NCBI GenBank assembly: GCA_022592445.1 | Contig: JABYQR010000058.1 | Location: 103,848-167,847 of the forward strand | Length of the DNA stretch: 64,000 nucleotides | Source of the DNA: Cytidiella melzeri | Lineage: Eukaryota > Basidiomycota > Agaricomycetes > Polyporales > Irpicaceae | Direction of reading: 5' to 3' | Part shown: positions 43,995-56,133 of the stretch, piece after piece | Layout of the letters: each line of letters starts with the position of its first letter | Numbering within the stretch: position 1 is the first letter of the stretch | Translations under genes and position numbers: made by a program | The notes under the pieces: model-generated | The model's database searches: none | The model's input: only the letters and a program-made list of their open reading frames with translations | Told to the model about the DNA's origin: nothing

Positions 43995-46535
43995 CCTACG
44001 GCTTCGAAGATGTTGAAGACTTACCCCGAAGATTCAACCGCGCGTTCCTCATACATATAAAGGACAAAAAGTCTATCACGAAATCTCGAACTTGAATACC
44101 GAACTGTGGATGCGGAAACGCTCCATGTATTCTCCCTGTCGAGAAGCTTCGAGGACGGCGCATGTATATCCTGGTTTTCGTATATATGTTTGTTGTGCGT
44201 AGCGCCGAACTCAGCGGCCTATCAAAGATCTCCGCTAGACCGATTCAGTTGCAGCCTTCGGTGTCTGTTCAACAGGAATCTCACTCACTCTTCACCCTAG
44301 GCCTGCAGTCACTATGTTGGTTATATTGTTTCATGGCGCAATTCCTACGGAAGGAGTCTACTCCAGTCCCTCAGATAACTTTGGTTATTAGTCGGCATCG
44401 GTCATAAGTCGGCTCTCAGTCTCTCGATCAAGGTAGGCATGCCTTGTGTATCGCGTATATACCGGCTTTCGTACTCGGAGATATCGTTCTTTCTGTGCGT
44501 CATCTGTGTCTATTTGCTTGCGTCCTTTCCGCCTCCTGTTGACTAATTATTCCCGCAGATTCCACCGCGACGCCAAGCTCTGGAGGGTTTAAGGTACAAG
44601 CTAGCAGCACTGGTATGTGACTTTTCTGCGATACCATATGGTGAATTAGGCACAGCGCTTTACTAACATTTTTCGCAGGGCTTGTCCCGCGTGGAGACTT
44701 GATTTGCTGAACAGACGCTTCTCATATCTGGCGACTTGCAGGTCGACGCGATTCATCCCTATTCACTGATACAACGGCTGCTTTTGACCTTATCAATAAC
44801 CCACCGCGCATACCAAGTCGCTGTAGGTGCGCGCTACATTTTTTCCGTATAGATAAGGCAGCGAAGTGGACGTCGCTGAGCCTTCAGCATCAAGCAGCGT
44901 TTGTCTGCAGTCGCGATGGTGTTGTGGCTGGAGGTCTCAAATAATCATTCAACAGCATCGCCATAGTAAACACAGTGGGTCAGCTGGAGCGTCCTGTTCT
45001 CCCTGCCGGCAGAAGTTCAATATCTGATTCAAATTTGTATCTGCATGCAGGTAAAGCGCAGCCAGCTTCAAAGAAAGCTTACGCCACACGGGCTCCCCTG
45101 TGGGAGAAAAGTCTTTAGTTTAGTATTATGACTCATGCATCGATCACACAGTCTCAATCCCTGGGAAGCTTGCATACATAATGGTCAGTTATGACCAGCA
45201 AATATGTTGTAGCTCCCGCACTAAATTGTTATCGTCGGTTGTTTAGCGTTGCTGCGCAGTACACTGCTCGCGCACTCTCAGGATGCGGGAGGAGGTGATG
45301 GGTCCTCAACAGGATCCTCGCAGTCTTGATATATTCAGTTGCCTTAATAAATACTATTGGCTCTTCTTGGTCTTGTCCTGAACGATTCTTTTCCAGGATC
45401 ACACCCACCTCTCGCGCCACCTTGCTCAAACCATGTTCAACTCAATCGCGCTGCTCCTGTCGTAATTGCATCCAGCGGATCCCTCTGTTGCACGTCAGTT
45501 GACCAGAAGCGGACCGTCTAAGAATTTTGCTGATCTTTGGGTAGGTCAATATGTCACGGATCTGAATTCTGACCGTTTCTCTGACGGATGGCAGCAGGTA
45601 CTCGCTATTAAGTTGGTCTACGAGAGATGAGACCTCGCCCACGATTGACCGGTGTCATGCCGTTACGTGCTTACAAAGGGCTCAGGTTGGTCTCTTCGAC
45701 TTCTTGTCTTACTGTCCCCTTACGTACAAAGCCAAAAGCATGACCTTCGAAAGAAAAGATGGTAAGTTGTAGAACATTACTGCTCGGAATGAAGGTGCAA
45801 GTGTAGGATGTCTCCTCTGCAATGTCTGGCACTCACTTCCCGCTTGTGATGTCCCCACAGGGATCGGTCACCGTTTATCGTTTGTCACTTCTCCGAGGAT
45901 CAATGTGCTACCAATAAGTGCATGTGAGATGCAAAGCCCACTTATGAGGTAGCGTGTTCAAGAATGGAGACGCTGTCGGCTGCATTCATTCACCAAGGTC
46001 AGTAGCTGTAACGCTGCTATCAATTCGGACCTCTCTGAACCATAGCCGCAGAAACAACCGGGAACGGTTACTCGCATGTTCATGAGAACCAGCCAGTGAT
46101 TGAAGCACACGGACCTCTCAAGCCTGAAAGATCTTGTGTTCAGGTATGTCGGCGTTTCGCCACATTTTGGTGCACTCGTATGTTTACCAGCAGTACAGTT
46201 GCATCGGCATTTGGAACTTCCGATGGCCACCTGTTATGCTTGTCCTTCCTGTAGCCATGAGTCGCTCTTCCGAAACCGCATGGAGGTCTTTTCAACCAAT
46301 ACTGAACATCACTTGCCAAGTGTGCCGAGCTCTGCGGGCCGTTTTCTGGAGAGACGCTATTATTCACTTGTGCACACTCAGTTCTCTCTACTCCCAGGAT
46401 CTGTTTCGGCACGCAGGTCTAACGCAATAGGGTGCGTGTCTTTTTGCACAGCATGCTCAAGGCTGGCTGCAAAACCCAGTTAACCCTATGGTCGAACTAT
46501 ATAGACATCAACGCTATTCTCCCAGCGAAAGTTGT
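43995..46535. other. Gene-poor region
   Basis: No gene is firmly supported. The best candidate is on the minus strand (45642-45229): MGEVSSLVDQLNSEYLLPSV, RIQIRDILTYPKISKILRRS, then an in-frame TGA after RQEQRD, then SKVAREVGVILEKN and FIKATEYIKTARILLRTHHL. Two open blocks sit in one frame with a single stop between. The composition looks protein-like but no family is recognised. Confidence 0.3.
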
Positions 46536-47066
46536 CTATTTGGCAGGCGCCTTTTTCATACGGACATTCGGCTCATTCCATTCAGTACGGGTACCTCTAA
46601 GTCGCTCGTAGCGGTTACGCTTGACGGTAGTGGGTGTTCCTAATGGCAAATCGTTCGATATTTGCGGCGCTCCTCCACGAGGTGACAACGCCAGAATTTG
46701 GTATAGAAGCGTTTTTGAGTTCCAGCGTCGGGTGGCCCGATCACTTGCGGAGAATGACGAGGAAGCTATCAGACTTTGATAGGTCATTACTTGATCTTCA
46801 TGTGGCAACAGTAGAGTGAGCATTCTATCAATGCTGAGTTTGAGATTGTTTAACACGACTAATGTCCCCTCAATGAAGATATCCCGAGAGCCGAGGTTGT
46901 CCCTTTCTCTGAGAATACTCGCGCCAAAAAAGATATCGCGTCTCGCACCGCCATGGGAAACGTATAGCTCAGAAGTCAGTAGAGAATTGAGGCACATCGA
47001 AGCTGTGAAACCCAAGCTAGCTACGACGGAGACACCTTGACGTTTCCAACGTCGGAAATTTAGCAT
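46536..47066 (-). CDS. Single-exon ORF of 176 codons, unknown
   Basis: An uninterrupted minus-strand frame with ATG at 47066 (MLNFRRWKRQGVSVVASLGF) runs to 46536. It shows a moderately hydrophobic stretch near the start (VVASLGFTASMCLNSLL) and a basic C-terminus (NVRMKKAPAK). No family is recognised. The opposite strand is also partly open, so this could be chance. It lies about 345 bases upstream of the Gti1/Pac2 gene, in its likely promoter side. Confidence 0.3.
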   Translation of the reverse strand: MLNFRRWKRQGVSVVASLGFTASMCLNSLLTSELYVSHGGARRDIFFGASILRERDNLGSRDIFIEGTLVVLNNLKLSIDRMLTLLLPHEDQVMTYQSLIASSSFSASDRATRRWNSKTLLYQILALSPRGGAPQISNDLPLGTPTTVKRNRYERLRGTRTEWNEPNVRMKKAPAK

Positions 47067-47410
47067 AATTTTCGATCCTCCGGGTTTGGCCTGAGGTAGA
47101 GTTCCTTCCCTTCATGCGATATGAAAACAATTTGATACAAATATACTCTCGATAGTGCTTCCGCCGGAGGTGAATCTATTGATTCTACTCGACACACGGA
47201 CCAAACACAGCGTGCCAAAGTCTCAAAGATTCCGATCGAAGACGCATGCTTCTACATGTCACTTCTGAGTTCTCCGTCAAATTACTGTTCACAGCCCAGA
47301 TCCCGTAATGTCCTCGTTTCGGTATTTTCCCGTTTCCGCTCTGCCTATTTAACGAGCATGGCACCAAGCCGCTCCACCACTACCAATTCTTACCATCAAC
47401 GACTCCCACC

Positions 47411-48664
47411 ATGTCCTCCTCCACAGGTCAGGGCTTTTCAACCCACCCCGCACTTCGTGAGTGTTGTATTCCATCTACTCGCAGTAAACAATGTCTGAAA
47501 GAGGGCATACAAGATCTTCGAGACGCAAGGGATGCCCATATCGTCTTTGAAGCTGTGCGCCTCAATATCCTCCCTTTGATCACTCGCCGGCTCACAACAC
47601 TCGAACGTGATCTATTGGTTTCTGGGAATGTCTTTGTATGGCAGGAAGCAGAACACAAACAAGGTAAGATCAATTTGTGTGTACACCTTATGCGTAATTA
47701 ATAAATACGGCGTACAGGTGGTTTGGAGCGTTGGACGGACGGACGACGATGGTCAGACTACACTCATACACTAAAGATACCTGGCTAAGATGTCTGCCAT
47801 AGGTCTCAAAGCCGTATGCGCGGGGACTATCTCTTTTACGAGGAAAAAGTCGAGATTACTCCAGAAGAACGCGATGCCAAGGCTGCACGCCGGTATGCCC
47901 TTCACCCCTGCTCCTGCTTTGGTGACTCAACATCCTCTAGCGCACGAAAAACGCTCGACCCGTTCTCGTATCAACCTGCACCCGTCAGACGTCAGGATAG
48001 GCCGTCGAAGCCAGACGGCTTGACAAAACAAACCTACTCAGTACAACTACAAACCAGCAGCTATGAGCCGCCGAAGAAATGGCACATTGTTGCCTATTTT
48101 GCTGTGTGTTAACGTTTTGGTCGGATACTGACTGGCACGAACTAATATATATATATATATTCGTTTTGGCAGGGAGACGATTACACCAGACTGCCTGTCA
48201 TCGACAACTACGAGTATCTGCGTACTATTCGTATCCCTGATGGGATCTTTTTTTCCAAGTCGAATCCGACCAGACAAGCTCGGGTTTTCAACATTGGCGA
48301 GGAACAGGAGACTGACAATGAGCACGCCCTCGAATCTCCCGGGTGGAAGTCCCCATCGTGGCCTTCTCCACGAGCTGAGATCTTTACACAAGGCTCAAGC
48401 GCATCACCGACTTCCTCATCCCTATTGTCAGCGACTTCATTTCCTCCTCAGAGCCCTCCAGTCGGACTTTACCGAGCATCTAAGGAGGAAAATACTGGCG
48501 TCGACTCTCGCTACTCCCTTCCTCGCTTGTCCACAGTGGCTCCATCTCATCATCTGTCTCCACAGTCGCATTCTACTCGTCCAGTGGGTACTTCTGGAAG
48601 CCCCTACAGCCCCCTGACGCCTGAAGATAGGAAAGCTCTCAACAGTTTCCGTGTGGTGCTATGA
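47411..48664 (+). CDS. Gti1/Pac2 (WOPR) family transcription factor
   Basis: The WOPR DNA-binding domain is recognisable in two halves. After ATG 47411 and a 57-base intron (47457-47513), the first half reads ARDAHIVFEAVRLNILPLIT, RRLTTLERDLLVSGNVFVWQ, EAEHKQ. Across two more introns follow GLERWTDGRRW and SQSRMRGDYLFYEEK. The second half reads KQTYSVQL, PPKKWHIVAYFA, then an intron and GDDYTRLPVIDNYEYLRTIR and IPDGIFFSKS. The tail is Ser/Pro-rich and stops at 48662-48664, about 340 residues. Relatives include Candida Wor1, Histoplasma Ryp1 and S. pombe Gti1 and Pac2, which control morphological switching, gluconate uptake or sexual development. All introns splice in frame and the conserved WTDG.RWS.SR block is intact. 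Confidence 0.92.
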
Positions 48665-51600
48665 TCAATGAGCTGGCGGGTTATTCGGGCTATTTTCGAA
48701 GATGCCCCTGGCGTTGACTCGTTCAGGCAACGACTCTGCACATCTGTACAACAAGAATTGCCAATCCTAAGTCGAATATTGCCAATTTAACGTTCTCCAT
48801 ATTCTCGCGTCTTTCCTTCGTGCAGTACCGTATCACTGGCTCTACTTGAACTCGATGGACCCGAGAGCCCGTGAGCCTGACAACCCCGGTCAGGTCTCAT
48901 TACGCTGGACATAAGTCATGCGGAAGTACGTCGCTGACACCTCGGCGGTGCTCCACGTTCGAAGTCATTCTACAACGATCCCTGGTCGACCATCAGAATC
49001 GGACTGTTTACATAGGTATCTGCACACTATACAGGCAACTTAAGTGCGTTTTGGGGCAATCATCGGTATGTCCGAAAGGCGACAGCACTCAGAATCTGAC
49101 TATTAGGGTCACAGTCGCTGATACAACTAAGCGAAGTGAAGTCCAGATGGTGTGAAACATTGCCTCCACGAGCTCACTATTATTTCTCAGCCTTTCCGCA
49201 ACATCTGAATCACTCAACGGACGACCTTCAGCACTGAGCAAACGAACAAACCAACTTCGGTTATCGGAGGCTATAGCACGTACGTACAACCTTGCTCGCA
49301 AGAATTACTCAACTGCTACACACGATCAATTGCTCATTGTTGAACTGCCTACATTTCTTGAAAAGGGAGATCGATGTACTCCATCCACTCACACTGCGTC
49401 ACTGGTGAAGGTCACAATGAAATGGATCTAAAGGAGCAAGAAGCAGTGGCGATGCTTCCAGGACCGTTGAACATCGATCTGCGCCATTATATTAGGAAGA
49501 AGCGTCTCATTTACTCGACAGACATGAGCGTGAGTTTCAGGCCCCATTTTGGCCTCGCTGACGATGTGGACCCGCCACCTTAAAATGGACACACCACAAG
49601 AAGCGTTTATCCTTACGTAATTCGGCGCTGCCTCATAAGGCAAATACAGCAGTTGAAGGTTAAGGCCGGCACAGTTCACCCGACGTGCATGGACAGAAAT
49701 CCAGTCTTCCCGTGCTTTAACCAAGCTAAAGCAACATTGCGAGTATGTTCCATTAAGATTCCTCCAATCAAGCTTGGCTCTCTCTTTCTAACTCAGACTG
49801 ACCTATGAGAACCAGGGTACTTATCGCGTTCAAGTTCGCTGGCTCTCAGCTGCCAAAAGGTGAGGCTCCCTAAATACACCGTCTCTCTGTCGCATCGACA
49901 GCGGGATTGACAAACTCATCAGGTGATTATGGCGGATGACCACTCCGGGACTGTTCTCTACGTTGCTGTCGCGTCTTATCTGCCCAGTACAACTGCCAAT
50001 GAGCATCCTATGGCGGGGTCGCACTCTCAATCTAGGCCTAGCGGTCCGAGCCCATGCTGCATATTCAATTGCGGGATTGTGTCACCCTTCCAAACTTGAA
50101 GCGGAAACCATACGTACATCGAGTTCTAACTAGGTTCGTACCAAACGTCTGGATCACACGAAGAGCGGCCGACTAGATCCCTGTTTACACAGCCGGCGAG
50201 GACCCTTGATGTAGGAGGCTTTGAGTACCCCACGTATGGTGTTGTCTGCTGGCGAATCTTACCGACTCTCCCGGTTCCTTCGCCAGTGCCTGGTGGTTGG
50301 TACCGTATTGCAGCCCAGTCCAGCGCGCTACGGTCACCGCTTTAGTGCTTGTATGACCCACGCTACCCGCTACGTGGGAACACATATCAACGGAGAAGAC
50401 GAAGAAGTCTCCTTTTCTTTGCGCCGATCTTTCTCGCCGTTCATTTGGCGGGCAATGCGGGACGACAGACACTGGAGGACGAGCTATGTTTTCATGAGAA
50501 CATTCTGCGCTAAGACTAATCCCTACGGTCTACTCCACGGCGCCACTTTGCAATGATAAAGGCGGTTATTTCCTGAAGATACTGGTGCTGTGCTGAACTC
50601 TGTTGCTAGAATCTACTCCGACGGTCTCGATACCGGCACATGTCTTAGAAGATTGTTGTAAAAGGTGCGACTGATCACAAATTATCACTCAAAAACGCTA
50701 CAGATCTCCTGACGGTCCTTTGGGTCAGCAGCAAACATTGACCAAGTAGTTGAAAACCACATGCTGCAGGGCGTGCGCCCAGACGGTCCTTATCCGCAGC
50801 CGCTTACTGGACATTGGCAGCGGGTGAAAGTAGGTTTAATCACGGAAGTCCGTGTCAGCTGATTCAACAAGAGAAGTTGAACAGTGATGAGGGAGTTAAT
50901 CCTCGCTTTGCTATCTCATGAGTGCCGTAGAGAGGGATTAGATGACAGCCTCATCACTACGAAATTACTACTAGTTTGTAGCAACTACTCGTCAAAAAAC
51001 TTCTAGTCTTTCAAGTTCGCTCGACGTGAACAGAAAACCTGAAGAGATAATCCATGACTATAAACCGCCATTTTTGACCGCTACCGACTTCAATATTGAA
51101 ATTATTCTCTGACCCTAGTATCTCCACGTCCAGCGTGGAGCAGGTCAGTCTGAAGTAGGCAATTTCGGAGGTAAACATCGTTGCCGCGATGAGCTTTTGC
51201 AAGCCATGATTTCGACGTATCTGAGCTGTCACAAGAATAGTGAATTCGAAATTAATTCACGTCGTCCATCTGCGGTGGAAGTACTGCTATGTCAAATGTT
51301 ACGCAGTGTCCTTTGGCGTCCACAAACCAGCGACTAACTCATCACGGCGCTCAAACACATCTGCAAGTGCTGACTATCGTTTGTTTGGGCTGGGACGTAT
51401 ACGAGCTAATCGCTATGGCATTGTTTGACAACAACGGTATACACGAGGCTTCGTGTGGCCACGGTAGCTATATATGGCTCGATCTTGAATTGAGGTTTGA
51501 GTACCGACGCCCAGCATGACCTACGACCAAATCTGGGTGATACGATGCAGGTACTGCCCTCGCCTTTACTCCTTTCGTTGCCTTTCTGCAACCGGACCCG

Positions 51601-51954
51601 TACGCGACCGCGGCTGCTGTAGCTCACCAAAGCCAGCAGCTGCGGACCGTGAATGAAGGCAGCTGCGCAGTCAATGCGCAAAACTGGGGCCAATCAACAC
51701 TGTGCCCTAAGAAGAAAACACAGACCGCATTGCCTTTCCCCGTGCTAGTGAGCAGAAGAAAATGACGACTGACCGACTGTCACACCGGCGGAGATGAGCT
51801 ACATACTTCCCCAATGTTATGCAGCGGGGGCAGTAGGCGTACATAGCCAATGTCACCTACACAGCCAGACACACATACAGATATAAGATGCCATGCCGAG
51901 CCGTGCGCCTGAGATAATTGTCGCATGCCAAGTAAAATAGCCATTAAAATGGTC
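48665..51954. other. Long gene-poor stretch
   Basis: Over 3.2 kb I find no supported gene. Open frames are short, overlap on both strands and lack recognisable words or splice patterns. There is no evident repeat, LTR or inverted terminus. It could be old decayed sequence. Confidence 0.4.
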
Positions 51955-54900
51955 TCACTGAAACTCGCTCCACTTTATATCCTTTTGCTCTAGATGTCGC
52001 CGTCCTCCGTTCACAATATCTGCCAAGTGACGCATCGTCGGCCTCCCGTGGGGGCAATTCCACGGCTGGTCCATCGTTCCCATGTGTCGAATGACCTGGG
52101 GAAAAAGACCTGTCAAAAGGGGAAGAGCATGGGAACGGGGGTAAACTTACAGACGTCATTTGCTTGGGCTGCAGGGGAGTTCCCACCATTATGCTCTTTC
52201 TACACGCACGCATTGCAAACATCGAACGCGCTTTTGAGCAGCGGACCACTTGACCTCGGGGGCTGTCTCGCAACAAATGAAGCAGCTCTTCTAAATCTGC
52301 CACATCGAGTCAGCAGAGAAACTAAATTTGCAACGTGCATTATCTCACCTCTTATATCAAACACCGTGGCCTTACTGACGGGCTGTGCGACGAGTTTGAG
52401 GCGATGCCCCCCTGCCGGCGGAGAGTCGTCGACTTCAATTTCAAATCCATTCCGACGGAGGATCTCAATATTGTCGATTGCGAGCAGTTCGTCAGCTGCA
52501 GTCAACTCGAGTGGTTTGGGACTAGCAAACGAGTAAGCTACCCGCTATTTCGATAGTTTAAATTGCAACTTGCCGGAATAACGCCTGTGACTCAATTTTC
52601 GTCGTTTGTTGCAGTTGCTCAAAATTATACTTCTCGTCCGCGGCGTGCTGATCGATGATGAATAGATCGTCTTTTGGAGTATCAGAATCCGCCTTCTCCT
52701 GCGAGCTTGTTGACGATGTGGGGATAGCGGTATGTTGTCGACGAGCGATGATGAATCCCAAGTTGAATTGACCTATCACCTCCATTGCTACGAAATCCGG
52801 TTTACTGATCACCCTGGACAAAGCCTTCACAGCCGTCGCGTTGTCACAATCGGTCTGCGTTTTGCCGACACTTTGTACCAACACGTCGTTGGCTGTCGAT
52901 GCAAACACAGCGATTCGACTGGTACCCCATTGCTTCACAACAGCCTCCTCGTCGAAACGCACTTTGGACGTCACTAATGGCGTAGTTCTCACGTATTCCT
53001 GGGCTCCGTTATCGTTCGGCTCGGGAGATGACTCTGCGTCTGCGTCGTCTATAATCTCAGAGTCAGTCTCCCTGAATGAAGGTGCCTGGTGATGACGTCT
53101 GTCTGCTGCCGGACGCCGTGTATTGCCAGTTTCAGCACTAACCGAAGTTCCAGCCACGGCGTTCAAGTCTGGAGTTCCAGAGGCCGGTGTGACGGTGACA
53201 GAACTACATCCCTTCGACGATGGTATGGATGAATCTTCTAGTAGATTGAGCTTCGTGGGGGCATCATCAAGTAGGTCTTCGCCACTGGCATCGGCCACGC
53301 GTAATTCTTCAGCTTCCGATTCACCACTGCTGCCAGGTTGTTCGGCTGCCTGACTTCCCGCCATAGCATACCCAGCCATCCGCATTCTAAAGCCCTTGGC
53401 GAAAGTCTGATTACAGACGACGATATCAGCAGCGTTCGATGACGTATCCTCCAAGAGTCTCTGCCGCTTCCGAGGGCGGGTGTCAGCCGAAGAGTCGCTT
53501 GGAATTGAGCTGGAAGACTTGAGATTCCAAGATGCGCCTGAGGTGCTTAAAATGAGTTGGCCAGTCCCAGTCTTGGCAGAGTGAGCTGTGCTAGCACGAG
53601 GCGCTGGTATTATTTGAATAGCTGGTGGTGGTAGCGAACGACTTGGTGTTGTGGGTAGTTTGGATGTGGATTGTTTGGGGGAGGATGAGGAGTGCCCAAA
53701 CGGGGGTAAGACATTTGGAAGCGAGACTATTTGAGTTACGGTGGGGGATAGAGGGGTAGTTACGCGAGACTCGTGGCGAGGTTGTCTGCGAGGGGCAGTG
53801 ACTGACACCATGTTGTCATTGTCGTCAGTTTGGTCCACGTTTGCGCCGTTGGCCGCGTCAGGAACAATATGAGCCTTACCGCGTCCGTGGTCCGCGGTTG
53901 TCGTCCCTATCACGGGTGCATCAGAGTCGTCCGGCTCAACATCTTCTGCTAAATGCTCGGGCATGAGAAGAACGGGAGAGCCAAACCCAGGCTGGGCATT
54001 GATGGCTAACTCTTTATCGGAAGAATCCTGTTCTTCCTCACTGCTCTCAGGATCGAACAAAGGCGTACGCTGTCGACCAGGGGTAGCATCTTGCTGCCTG
54101 ACTGAGGAAGGTACTGGCGCTGGGGGACCGATTGTCTTTGGGCCCTGTGTCTGAGCTCCGACAACGTTGTACGTCGACCGCTCCGATGCAAACCGCTCCT
54201 CGAGTGCCGTCTGTTGCATGCGGATCAGTATTGGTAGTAGGCTAACTAAGAGCAATAGACTAGCCTTCAATGCTTGCACCAAACTGTCTTCACTGTGTAT
54301 CAAAACAGTCCGCTTGTCCGGGCTTACATTGACGTCAACACAGCCTATACAACACGTCGTCAGTGGTATTCTCGTTCAGATCACAGTGTAAATCAGCACC
54401 GCCCGGAAAAATAAAGTCAGCTATTATCATCGGAGATTGCGTAGCGTTGAAAGTCTTGTAAACCTCGTTGAACGCTTTCTGAACCTAAAACGTTTCTCGG
54501 TCCGTATATCACAATGTCAAATAGGGAAGACCCCTTACCTTTGTCGGATTACATGGTCTACCATTGATATAGTAGAACTGTCTGTCGGTCCCGTTCCGCC
54601 CGCAGTTCAGGGAAAATTTCGAAATCAGCCCTCGGACGGAGATACGGTTAGTCCGCCTATCGCAAACCAGCCTGTGAGCGTGTCGTAAATACAGCATCAG
54701 GGAGACAACATACGATTCGGAAGGAGGAAGCCCTTGTCGTCGTAGAACCGACTTCTCCGTCTGTACGTCGAACGCCAGATCTAGTTCAACTAGGTTCTCG
54801 AGGGTTTTCGGACCCCACATCGCCGACACCGAAGCTCGGACGGACGGTGAGCCGTCGGTACGCAGTTGCACAGACTTCTTCCTAGCATCAGCATCAGCAT

Positions 54901-55783
54901 CATCATCACCAACGCTCACAGAAACCCTATAGAATAACATACCCGCCCTTTGGCTGGTGAGTACACGTGAGCCGTACACCCCCGTTTTCCTTGGCGCAAG
55001 GCAGCAACGCATACGCGTTCAATACATTCAGCGCCTTGCCAAACTCGCGCTTGGCGTTCCTCTCAAACTCTTTCCGTCTAACTGGTAGTGGCTTGAACAA
55101 GTCCGAAATCATCACAGTGGTTCCCCTCTGTAACATACAAAAATAGGAGTGTTCTCAGAAGTCAATTCACGAACGGGTTCAGAAGAGACAAATACCTGCC
55201 TGGCAACCTTCCCACTTCGGTTTGAGACCTTTCCTAACCTATCCAGTTCCAGCACGGTACCCATAGGGGCGTCTTTCTCCGTAGCAGTGATGATACTAAC
55301 AGATGAACACAACGCGCACAGCGACGAGAGGGCTTCGCCGCGAAACCCAAACGTCGACACACTTTCTAGATCTTCAAATGATTCCAATTTAGATGTGTGG
55401 TGTTTGAGACCTATCAAAAGCTCATTCTTTAGTGGAATGTGCTTTGATAACATTGTGCTGTGGCTGCGTACCCACGAAATCATAATCCGAAGCAGCAATC
55501 CCGGAACCGTTGTCCACTACCTCGATAGATTCCGCACCATGATCTTTGAAGCGCACCTCTGCGTGCACAAGAAATGACACCCCGACGACTTGTAAGTTGT
55601 ATCCTCCATCCGTGTCCACAAAAACGTACCAATATTCGTTGCCCCAGCATCCAGGCTATTCTCAACTAGCTCTTTGACCGCCGTTTGCAAGTCTACCACC
55701 ACTTGACCGGATGAGATGCGGTGTACCGTCAAAGTGTCTATGGCCTTGATTGAACCTGCAGGCCCATTGTTCACACTGGCCAT
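51955..55783 (-). CDS. PMS1: DNA mismatch repair protein PMS2 (yeast PMS1 type), MutL-alpha endonuclease subunit
   Basis: The minus-strand start is set at ATG 55783 in a good context (ccATGgcc); other in-frame ATGs lie just upstream. The N-terminal GHKL ATPase has [25 protein letters not shown] and [14 protein letters not shown], split by several short introns. The transducer region includes [14 protein letters not shown] and [21 protein letters not shown] long acidic Ser/Thr-rich linker covers roughly 54.2-53.0 kb. The C-terminal domain has [11 protein letters not shown], the metal-binding endonuclease motif [23 protein letters not shown], and [15 protein letters not shown], ending KWSEFQ at 51955. 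The protein pairs with MLH1 and nicks the new strand at mismatches in the nucleus. All signature residues are present, so the gene should be functional. Confidence 0.95.
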
Positions 55784-56133
55784 GGAAGGGGCGATAGCCG
55801 TCGCTTGTGACAGCATGAACTTGGTGGATCGCTCAAAGAACTGCACACGTAACGCTTCACGTGTGTGTGACACATGGCGTCATTCACGTTAATGAGGTCG
55901 ACGCGTCCGTCGCGTGCCCAAACCCTCAACTGTTCGGTTCACTGCTCAAAAAGAATGAGATGATTGGCTTACAAAGTCAGGACTGAACAAACCGAGCTCA
56001 TCTTGATCTACAACACGACATAATGTACATTTGAACCCTGTTACTCCGAAGCTGCAATTAGATGCTACACATTGTTTGGTTTATCAAAGTCCAACAAACG
56101 AGACCTGGCGAATGCACAGGAACAGGTACGACT
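55784..56133. other. Spacer upstream of PMS1
   Basis: These 350 bases lie between the PMS1 start and the end of the next minus-strand gene. They should hold the PMS1 promoter. No TATA box is seen, and in-frame ATGs at 55819 and 55873 leave the true start slightly open. Confidence 0.45.

Noticed and set aside
48145..48160. TA run as a possible promoter
   Set aside because: It lies within an intron of the Gti1/Pac2 gene and has no transcript start evidence.
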